DNA of 33,738 nt. Source: Lentisphaeria bacterium (lineage in GTDB: Bacteria > Verrucomicrobiota > Lentisphaeria > Victivallales > Victivallaceae). The notes under the pieces are model-generated. The model was not told the DNA's origin, made no database searches, and worked only from the letters and a program-made list of their open reading frames with translations. Numbering within the stretch: the stretch's first letter is position 1; each line of letters begins with the position of its first letter. Shown here in pieces: positions 17,659 through 24,045 of the stretch. The stretch covers positions 1-33,738 of the forward strand of contig JAFVZS010000027.1 of assembly GCA_017508015.1 (NCBI GenBank). The letters run 5' to 3'. The position numbers and the translations under genes are program-made.

Positions 17659-17880
17659 GATATTTCCTTTCTGCGGTCATATAATCCTATAATATTTACA
17701 AACACCTAATTATATAATTTACCACCGCCATAAACTTTTTTCAAGCTGTATATAAAAAGCAAATCGTGTTTTTTTTCAGCAAAGGACTTGTTTTTATCAT
17801 CAAAAGGGGCTATATTTGACAGTGTGGCCCCCCGCTTGACCGGGGGTGTTGAAAAAATTTTGATTCAGGAGAAAATAATC
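17659..17880. promoter_or_regulatory. Divergent promoters: V-ATPase operon (minus) and nfu (plus)
   Basis: Minus strand: TTGAAA (17739-17744), 17 bases, TAAATT (17716-17721), leader about 50 nt to atpE. Plus strand: TTGTTT (17788-17793), 17 bases, TATATT (17811-17816), leader about 60 nt to nfu. The nfu leader contains a CCCCC/GGGGG hairpin around 17828-17846, then AGGAG before the ATG at 17881. Nothing else was seen in this gap. Confidence 0.6.
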
Positions 17881-18111
17881 ATGGATGATCTTACTGCAAA
17901 AATTTCCGCCCGCCTCAATGAGTTGAGAAGCTGTCTGCAAGCCGACGGCGGAGATCTGGAAATCGTGTCGATCGAGGGAAAACTGGTCAAACTGCGTCTG
18001 CGCGGAGCCTGCGGCAGCTGCCCCCATGCGACCATGACGATCAAAGAAGGTCTGGAACGCATTCTGCGTGAGGAGATCGATCCGGAAATCACCCTTGAAA
18101 GAGTCATGTGA
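17881..18111 (+). CDS. NifU C-terminal-domain (Nfu) Fe-S scaffold protein
   Basis: Carrier of [4Fe-4S] clusters to apo-proteins. The 76-residue product is a single Nfu domain: LNELRSCLQADGGDLEIVSIEGKLVKLRLRGACGSCPHATMTIKEGLERILRE, with the cluster-binding CGSC (C44 and C47). An upstream in-frame extension to 17788 exists but would start before the promoter; the ATG at 17881 has AGGAG eight bases upstream. No isc or suf gene lies nearby. Confidence 0.9.
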   Translation: MDDLTAKISARLNELRSCLQADGGDLEIVSIEGKLVKLRLRGACGSCPHATMTIKEGLERILREEIDPEITLERVM

Positions 18112-18126
18112 TCCGGCATGTACAAA

Positions 18127-18292
18127 GAGGCTGTTTCATAAAGTAATTCAATAAGAGATTGAAAAATCAGCGTTGATGAGATTAAAGCGGCAGTTTGAGC
18201 GTGGCTGTTGAATAAATAACCACCGGAAATGCTCCGCTTTAAGATCGCAATGATGATTTTCAGAAATTTTTGAAGAGTTTTGAAATCGCCTC
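18127..18292. repeat. MITE-like degenerate inverted repeat
   Basis: Ends read GAGGCTGTTTCA and, inverted, GAGGCGATTTCA. Inner pairs keep register: TGAAAAATCA (18160-18169) with inverted TGAAAATCA (18254-18262), and TTAAAGCGG (18182-18190) with inverted TTAAAGCGG (18234-18242). The distances from each end agree (33 vs 30, 55 vs 50), so this is one long imperfect palindrome, not chance pairs. It encodes no transposase. AAA flanks both ends and might be a target duplication. Confidence 0.45.
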
Positions 18293-18308
18293 AAAAAACT
18301 GTTGACCA

Positions 18309-18339
18309 AACCGGCATGCCGATTTCCCGCATACCGGTT
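18309..18339 (+). terminator. 11-bp hairpin before the UPF0489 gene
   Basis: AACCGGCATGC/GCATACCGGTT, 10 of 11 pairs, 9-nt loop, followed by TTTTATAAT on the plus strand. It may terminate the nfu transcript or be an operator for the next gene, whose ATG is 24 bases on. Confidence 0.35.
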
Positions 18340-18362
18340 TTATAATATCCGGCGGATGATTT

Positions 18363-18989
18363 ATGAAGCGTTGTGTCACAGTTTCCCTGCATCATGAAGT
18401 TCTGGAAGCCTGGGAAAAATTCTGCAACAGCTCTGCCGTCGCCCCGCAGGTGTTGTCACTGGATTTCCACACCGACACCCTCAATTGCCAACGGCGCAAT
18501 ATCCCGCTGCCGGATAATGCTGCGGCGGCAGTAAGAGTTCTTCACCACGATGAACACTTTGACTGGGCGTTGCGCACCGGTATGATCAGCAGGGCGGTGA
18601 TAATCGCCCTTTCGCCATGTGCCGCTCCTCCGGAACACCCGGCACTGGAAGTGCGCAACCACCCGGATATGCCGGAACTGCAAACTCTGCTCAACGATCC
18701 GGATCATGCCCGGCCTTTTCTGGAAAATGTGCTGTCGGATAATTTTCTTTTCCGGCTTCTGCCGGATGGTTTTCCCCGGATTCCCTATATCCTCGATATC
18801 GACTGCGATTTTATTCTCTGTGCCAAAGCGTTGCAAATACCGCCCGGTTCGCTGCTCATCAAACTGGCTTCCCAAGCCGGCCTGATCACCATTTCAGAGG
18901 AAAATGACTGGGTGAAAATATTAAAACTTCCCGGAGAAATTCTCAGCGGCACTACCATTGCCGGAAAATTGACCGGCATACTGACTTGA
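18363..18989 (+). CDS. UPF0489 family protein (arginase-like fold)
   Basis: 208-residue soluble protein. It carries LSLDFHTDTL (D34, H36, D38) and YILDIDCDFI (about 145-152), the two acidic/histidine metal-ligand motifs shared by UPF0489 proteins and ureohydrolases. Some UPF0489 members are peptide arginases that turn Arg into Orn in ribosomal peptides (OspR), but no precursor peptide or other biosynthetic gene is nearby, so no substrate is proposed. The start is the first ATG after the hairpin; a weak GGAT lies upstream, and the leader would be very short. Confidence 0.65.
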   Translation: MKRCVTVSLHHEVLEAWEKFCNSSAVAPQVLSLDFHTDTLNCQRRNIPLPDNAAAAVRVLHHDEHFDWALRTGMISRAVIIALSPCAAPPEHPALEVRNHPDMPELQTLLNDPDHARPFLENVLSDNFLFRLLPDGFPRIPYILDIDCDFILCAKALQIPPGSLLIKLASQAGLITISEENDWVKILKLPGEILSGTTIAGKLTGILT

Positions 18990-18993
18990 ATTC

Positions 18994-19022
18994 TTGTAAA
19001 AAAGCTTATTCAGTGCTATATT
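18994..19022 (+). promoter_or_regulatory. CLC channel gene promoter
   Basis: TTGTAA (18994-18999), 17 bases, TATATT (19017-19022). Leader about 37 nt with AGGAAG before the ATG. It begins 5 bases after the UPF0489 stop. Confidence 0.65.
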
Positions 19023-19065
19023 ACAGGATTGACAATCAACTGTTTACAGGAAGTTCACCGGTAAA

Positions 19066-20868
19066 ATGGGCAGATTTTTGATCAAATTGCGCCGAAATTC
19101 AATTTTGAAACTTCGCCGCCAGTGGGAACACCTCCTCGGATCACGCTCCAGGACGGTGCCGATCGCCATGCTTATCGGTGTTGGCGCCGCAGTCGCAGCG
19201 GCGATCCTGCATGAATTTGTCGCCGGATTGGAGTATTGCGGACAATATTTACGCGATCACGGTTCCCGGTGGGCAATGGCAATATTTCTGCTTCTGCCGG
19301 TGATCGGCATCACCCTGTCTTACATTACCCAGCGGCTCATCGGCGGAAACCGCTATGCCAAAAGTTTGAGTCCGCTGATCCTTTCGCTCAACCGCCGCCG
19401 CACCAGTATTCCGCTGAAAGAAACTTTCAACCACATCATTTCCAGTGCGCTGTCAGTTGGTTGCGGCGGATCGGCCGGTCTGGAAGCACCAAGCGTGCTT
19501 ACCGGGGCGGCGATCGGAGCTAATACCGCCGGATTTTTCGGTATCGACCGCCGTCAGAAAATGCTGATGATCGGCTGCGGAGCCGCAGCGGCGATCTCGG
19601 CAATATTTCAAAGTCCGATCGGCGGAGTGCTCTTTGCCATTGAAGTGCTTCTGCCGCAATTCAGTGTGGCGGCCCTGATCCCCATGCTGATTTCCAGTGC
19701 GGTGGCAATGGTGATTTCCCGGGCACTTTTTTACCATGAACCGCCGCTGTTTGTCATCAATCCTCAGTGGCGTCTGGATGCGATACCGTACTATTTTCTC
19801 TGCGGTATTTTCTGCGCTCTGACCGGAGTGTTTGTCATCAAAAGTGTCTACTTCATTTCCGCCCTGCTGAAAAAAACTCTGCCGACTCCCGGACGGCGTC
19901 TGGCCGCCGGAGGGGTCATCCTCGGAGTGATCCTCGCACTTTTTCCGATATTGCGCGGCCAGGGATATTTTTTCATCACCCGCCTGTTTCACGGCGATAT
20001 GGAAGCTTTATTGCTGAATTCCCCGCTGTTATCCGGCATGCCGTTACCGGCGGCACTGGCGACGGTGGTCATTGCGGCGATTCTGCTCAAGGCGGCAGTT
20101 TCCGAACTTACGGTCAACTCCGGCGGCGATGGCGGCATCTTTGCTCCGGCGATGTTCATCGGGGCATTTTCCGGCTTTGCCTTTGCCCGCATGATCAACC
20201 TTTCCGGCATTGCCGAACTGCACGAAGCCAACTTTGTAGTAATTGGCATGTGCGGAGTTTTTTCCGCGGTTCTGCGGGCTCCGTTGACCGGAATATTTCT
20301 CATTGCGGAAGTAACTTACAGCTATATTCTGCTGGTACCGCTGATGATCGTTTCCAGCGTTTCCCATGCGGTTGCCCGCTTCTTTGAACCCAACTCGATC
20401 TACCGCAAGGCTCTGGCGGAAGCCGATCTGCTGACCGATGACCGGGATCAGGCGATTTTGCGAACCCTCTCAGTGCGGGTCTGCATCACCCCGGAATATA
20501 CTGCGCTTTCACCGGAACTCAATATCAGCCAGTTGAGCCGGATAATTGAAAATTCACCGAAACACGATTGTTTTCCGGTACTGAATGACGCCGGTGAATT
20601 GGAAGGGATCGTCCATCTTGAGCAGATCACACCCATTCTCTTTGATCCGCAATTTGCCGGCAGTATGCTGGTCTTTGACCTGATGGAAGCTCCCAAACGG
20701 ATACTGAATGAGGATGATGACCTTTCCAAAGCGATGAATATGCTGGAAAAAAACCGTCTTGCACACCTGCCGGTCAAAAATAAAGACGGCAAATTCATGG
20801 GTTTTGTTTCCGGCACAGATATATTCAAGCTTTATCGCGGGTTGATCCGGGAAGCTGACTCATACTGA
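19066..20868 (+). CDS. CLC-family chloride channel/antiporter with two CBS domains
   Basis: Anion channel or Cl-/H+ exchanger in the inner membrane. 600 residues: about 11 hydrophobic segments (residues 33-440), then two CBS domains (about 465-595: HDCFPVLNDAGELEGIV... and RLAHLPVKNKDGKFMGFVSG), which bind adenine nucleotides in relatives. The gating glutamate is kept in GSAGLEAPSV (E140), but the usual GREGP is GLEAP. The GSGIP-type selectivity loop is replaced by KSLSP (about 99-103). GGDGGIFAPAMFIGAF, the later conserved loop, is normal. Its own promoter lies just upstream. It converges on the DNA methyltransferase gene; a T8 run at about 20905 may help termination. Confidence 0.9.
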   Translation: MGRFLIKLRRNSILKLRRQWEHLLGSRSRTVPIAMLIGVGAAVAAAILHEFVAGLEYCGQYLRDHGSRWAMAIFLLLPVIGITLSYITQRLIGGNRYAKSLSPLILSLNRRRTSIPLKETFNHIISSALSVGCGGSAGLEAPSVLTGAAIGANTAGFFGIDRRQKMLMIGCGAAAAISAIFQSPIGGVLFAIEVLLPQFSVAALIPMLISSAVAMVISRALFYHEPPLFVINPQWRLDAIPYYFLCGIFCALTGVFVIKSVYFISALLKKTLPTPGRRLAAGGVILGVILALFPILRGQGYFFITRLFHGDMEALLLNSPLLSGMPLPAALATVVIAAILLKAAVSELTVNSGGDGGIFAPAMFIGAFSGFAFARMINLSGIAELHEANFVVIGMCGVFSAVLRAPLTGIFLIAEVTYSYILLVPLMIVSSVSHAVARFFEPNSIYRKALAEADLLTDDRDQAILRTLSVRVCITPEYTALSPELNISQLSRIIENSPKHDCFPVLNDAGELEGIVHLEQITPILFDPQFAGSMLVFDLMEAPKRILNEDDDLSKAMNMLEKNRLAHLPVKNKDGKFMGFVSGTDIFKLYRGLIREADSY

Positions 20869-20897
20869 CCATTCGGATGATTCTCCGGTCTTAAAAG

Positions 20898-21848
20898 TCA
20901 CCTTTTTTTTATGAGCGGACCGCTGTTCCTTTCATAAAAAACTTTACCATCAAACCCCTGAATACTTCTGTCACTTCCGGCAATCTGCAAACGTTTTTCC
21001 GTCAACGCACAAAATTCCCGGTCGATTTCCACAGAACAGTAACGCCGGTTGAGTTTTTTTGCCGCAACCGCCGTCGAACCGCTGCCGCCGAAAGGATCGA
21101 ATACCACATCATTTTCGTTACTGGAAGCCAGAATCAATTTAGCCAGAAGTTTTTCCGGTTTCTGGGCCGGGTGATCGGTATTTTCCGGCATTGACCAGAA
21201 TGGCACGGTGATGTCATCCCAGAAATTCCCCGGACAACTGTCCCGGTAATTGCCATCGGCACTTTCCACCCAGTCTTTAGGATTGCCGTCACAACGGTAC
21301 GGTGCGATCACCTTGCGGCGGATCTTCACGGCATCAAGATTGAATGTATAATTTTTACCGGCGGTAACAAAATAGATATCTTCCGAACAGTTTTTCCAAT
21401 TTGCCGCCGCGCCACGGCCCTTCTCTCGCTGCCAGGTGATCCGGTTGCGCAATTCAAAAAATTCCCCCAGCACCCTGCCTATCACCGGGGAACTTGCCCA
21501 GTCACAGCACACATAAATTGAACCTTCCGGCTTCAACAGCGGAGCGATCGCCGTCAGCCATTGCCGGGTATACGCTTCATATTCGGCAATGCCGCCGGAG
21601 CGGAATATCCGGCCGTTGAAGTTTTTAGTCAGATTATACGGCGGATCGGCAATGATCAAATCGGCAAATTTCCGGGGCAGTAAAGGTGATACGGCAAAAA
21701 TATCCGCACAAATGATCCGGTTCTCCGCTTCCGGAAAATTCAGAATTTTCCCATCGGGGAAAAGCGTTCTTTTCAAAAGTTCCTCTGCTTCACCGGCGGT
21801 TACCCGGAGTGTCCGGTTGCGCGGTGCACGGATTTTTTCAACACTCAT
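20898..21848 (-). CDS. Orphan DNA methyltransferase, beta-class N6-A/N4-C
   Basis: Transfers a methyl group from S-adenosylmethionine to an exocyclic amino group in DNA. The 316 residues have the catalytic DPPYNL (about residue 68) before the SAM-binding motif VVFDPFGGSGSTAVAAKKLNRRYCSVEID (about 243-270), the order of the beta class. The recognition region lies between. No restriction endonuclease gene is adjacent, so it is likely an orphan involved in regulation or protection. It follows the lipoprotein gene by 20 bases in an apparent operon with the pyrophosphatase. No strong Shine-Dalgarno is seen; GGGATGAAA lies a little far upstream. Confidence 0.88.
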   Translation of the reverse strand: MSVEKIRAPRNRTLRVTAGEAEELLKRTLFPDGKILNFPEAENRIICADIFAVSPLLPRKFADLIIADPPYNLTKNFNGRIFRSGGIAEYEAYTRQWLTAIAPLLKPEGSIYVCCDWASSPVIGRVLGEFFELRNRITWQREKGRGAAANWKNCSEDIYFVTAGKNYTFNLDAVKIRRKVIAPYRCDGNPKDWVESADGNYRDSCPGNFWDDITVPFWSMPENTDHPAQKPEKLLAKLILASSNENDVVFDPFGGSGSTAVAAKKLNRRYCSVEIDREFCALTEKRLQIAGSDRSIQGFDGKVFYERNSGPLIKKR

Positions 21849-21868
21849 CGCAAAATTTCATCCCGTGA

Positions 21869-22144
21869 TCATCTTTGACGGCGGCGGTCGATCTCCCGCT
21901 CCCGTGCCTCTCTGGCCCGCTGTTCACGCCGGATCTGAGCATCGCGCTGATCGCTGTCACGCCATTGCCCGTCGGGAGTAAAAAGCATATAGTCCAGCAC
22001 GCAGAAAAATGCGTCGGTACTATCCGGATTATCAGAGTGGTTAAGCACTCTGCCCGGCACATGGGTATGGTCGCAAACGCAACCGCAAAGAAAGAATGCA
22101 CACAACAAGACACCCGACATTTGAAGCAAAATACGTGATTTCAT
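21869..22144 (-). CDS. Small putative lipoprotein
   Basis: 91 residues: MKSR, a hydrophobic signal (ILLQMSGVLLCAFF) and a lipobox-like LCGC, so the Cys at about residue 22 would be lipidated. The mature part has HTHVPG and a C-terminal highly charged helix (DQRDAQIRREQRAREAR...). I chose the ATG at 22144 because GGAG lies nine bases upstream; the ATG at 22159 would leave 2 bases after the previous stop. The Cys at -2 of the lipobox is unusual. No function is recognised. Confidence 0.6.
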   Translation of the reverse strand: MKSRILLQMSGVLLCAFFLCGCVCDHTHVPGRVLNHSDNPDSTDAFFCVLDYMLFTPDGQWRDSDQRDAQIRREQRAREAREREIDRRRQR

Positions 22145-22161
22145 TTTTCCGGTCTCCATAG

Positions 22162-23856
22162 TTATTTTTCCTGTAACGAGGCGGTGATCGACAGCATTTG
22201 CGGCAGCAGCTGTTTTTTACGGCTCAATACTCCGGGCAGTAAAAATACTTCGTCATCATCACTGCGGTATGGCAAACTGCGCCGCATCGCCCGGTCGCCC
22301 AGGGCCAGCATTTCAGAATTTCCCCTTACGGCATCGGTAACCAGCAATCCGAAAAAGTCCAGCTTTTCCGCTTCCATGATGCCATACATAGCTTCAGCAA
22401 GCTCACTTCGCCGCTGATGGAGCAGTTCCAGATTGCTCTCTTCGACCTGCGACAAGGCGAAACGTATGCGGCCATCGGTGTAATCTTTACGGTCACCGTT
22501 GATCACTTCCAAAGCCGGTTTGACAGCCAGCGGCGAATCGATTTGCAGTAATTCATCCATCAACTCCCGGCGGCCGACTCCGGAAAGCTTTTCCAACCAG
22601 TCACACATCCGGCGATCCTGTTCCGCAGTGGTCGGTGATTTCAACAGCAGAGTATCGGAAATGATCCCGCCCAGCAGCAACCCGGCCATTTCCGGCGTCA
22701 ATCTTTCCCCGGCACTGCGGTACATCATCGCCACCAGCGTACAACTGCTGCCGACCACATCGCCGGTAAAACGTATCGGTACGGCGGTCGGCATCATTCC
22801 GATGCGATGGTGGTCGACCACCTCGACAACGGGTATTTCCTCCACCCCAGGCGGGCTCTGATCGATCTCATTGTGGTCAACCAGAATCATCCGGAATGGC
22901 GGCTGCTGATGCAAAGCATGTTTGAGAACAACCCCTCTCAAGATGCCTTCATTGTCCACCACCGGGATCACATCTTCATAATGGTCAAGGATTTTCCGTT
23001 TAACATCCCGCAAACGGTCACCGGGCTGAACGATCAATTCATCATCGTCACGTTTCACGGCAAATCTGACCGGCACACTGAATTTCAAACGGCGTATCGC
23101 TGCCGCTGAATCCAGACCGGTAAGCAGCAAAATCACCTGATTTTTCCGGGCAATTTCCAAAACTTCATCGCTGACCGGCCGGTTTCCGGTCACGATCATC
23201 AGCCGGATCTTTCTTCCGGCGACCAGTTGTTGAATATCCGGACGGTCTCCGACGATCACCGCCAGTTTTTCACTGCATTGCGGCAAATGCTTTTCAAAAG
23301 TTTCCGCACTCATGGCGGCGACATACACTTCAAAATCCTGACCGGCATCCAAATTTTCCCCGGTGAGCAATTCAGCTTCCAGCACCTCTTTGATCAAAGC
23401 GGCTGAAGAATAGACTTTGCGTCCGGTCAGTCCCCGGCCGCCATCACCGCCGCCGCCGACACTGAGCAGTTGGCTCAACAGTGCCAATCCGCTCAACATC
23501 CCCAGATAACTGCCGTTTTCATCAGTTACCGGCAACCGCGGCAGACGGGTATCGCGCAGTTTTTCCACCGCCGAAAAAAGCGGCATATCCCCGCCGATAA
23601 CCGGTACATCGCTCATCAGGTCGGCGATTTTGATATAAACATCATTACGGCAGACCGGATAAGGTATTTGAAAACGGTCAAACAAATATTTTGCCCGGTC
23701 AGGCAGCACTCCGGGACACAATGGAATGAATTCCCCCTCACTGTGGCGGCCGCGCAATACCGCCAGTGCAGTGGCAGCGGCCAGCGAATCGATATCCGGA
23801 TTGCGGTGGCCGCTGATAAAAGTCTGCACCGGATGGTGCACTTTGCGTCTGTTCAT
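22162..23856 (-). CDS. Family II (Mn) inorganic pyrophosphatase with CBS-DRTGG regulatory insert
   Basis: Hydrolyses pyrophosphate to phosphate in the cytoplasm. The 564-residue protein has a DHH-type catalytic domain split by regulation: FISGHRNPDIDS (H17, D21, D23), then CBS 1 (about 70-125), a DRTGG-like segment, CBS 2 (IVQPGDRLRDVKRK...), then catalytic LVDHNE, VEVVDHHRIG, LLLGGIISDTLLLKSPTT and the C-terminal SRKKQLLP lobe. Clostridial CBS-PPases of this layout are controlled by AMP, ADP, ATP and diadenosine polyphosphates. The start is ATG 23856 (MNRRKVHH) after CAGGA; a longer frame upstream reads through the promoter. It heads the operon with the lipoprotein and methyltransferase. Confidence 0.92.
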   Translation of the reverse strand: MNRRKVHHPVQTFISGHRNPDIDSLAAATALAVLRGRHSEGEFIPLCPGVLPDRAKYLFDRFQIPYPVCRNDVYIKIADLMSDVPVIGGDMPLFSAVEKLRDTRLPRLPVTDENGSYLGMLSGLALLSQLLSVGGGGDGGRGLTGRKVYSSAALIKEVLEAELLTGENLDAGQDFEVYVAAMSAETFEKHLPQCSEKLAVIVGDRPDIQQLVAGRKIRLMIVTGNRPVSDEVLEIARKNQVILLLTGLDSAAAIRRLKFSVPVRFAVKRDDDELIVQPGDRLRDVKRKILDHYEDVIPVVDNEGILRGVVLKHALHQQPPFRMILVDHNEIDQSPPGVEEIPVVEVVDHHRIGMMPTAVPIRFTGDVVGSSCTLVAMMYRSAGERLTPEMAGLLLGGIISDTLLLKSPTTAEQDRRMCDWLEKLSGVGRRELMDELLQIDSPLAVKPALEVINGDRKDYTDGRIRFALSQVEESNLELLHQRRSELAEAMYGIMEAEKLDFFGLLVTDAVRGNSEMLALGDRAMRRSLPYRSDDDEVFLLPGVLSRKKQLLPQMLSITASLQEK

Positions 23857-24045
23857 AAAAATTCCTGTTATTTGCAAAATTGCTTCTGTATACAATAGAA
23901 CACCGGTTTGACATTTTGTCAAGAGCCGCACCGGCAAAACGATACTTTTTAACCGATATTCACGGCAATCAGGTTTGCAAATCACCTTCCCTGAAGTTAT
24001 AGTATGTCGATGATGATTTTTCAACCATAAAAAAAGTGCGGCATT
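23857..24045. promoter_or_regulatory. Divergent promoters: pyrophosphatase (minus) and GH2 gene (plus)
   Basis: Minus: TTGACA (23917-23922), 17 bases, TCTATT (23894-23899), leader about 30 nt. Plus: TTGCAA (23975-23980), 17 bases, TATAGT (23998-24003), leader about 36 nt to the ATG at 24046, which has no clear Shine-Dalgarno. No gene or repeat is seen in this gap. Confidence 0.6.

Larger units (their letters stand above)
18112..18362. other. Non-coding gap with a MITE-like inverted repeat and a hairpin
   Basis: No gene seen. It holds a degenerate 166-base inverted repeat (18127-18292) and an 11-bp-arm hairpin (18309-18339) followed by TTTTATAAT; both are listed separately. TATAAT at 18341-18346 could be the -10 box of the UPF0489 gene, but no -35 stands at the right distance. 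Confidence 0.6.

Noticed and set aside
17788-17880. N-terminal extension of the Nfu protein
   Set aside because: It would begin in the -35 box of the gene's own promoter and reads through the leader hairpin; the internal ATG has a good Shine-Dalgarno.
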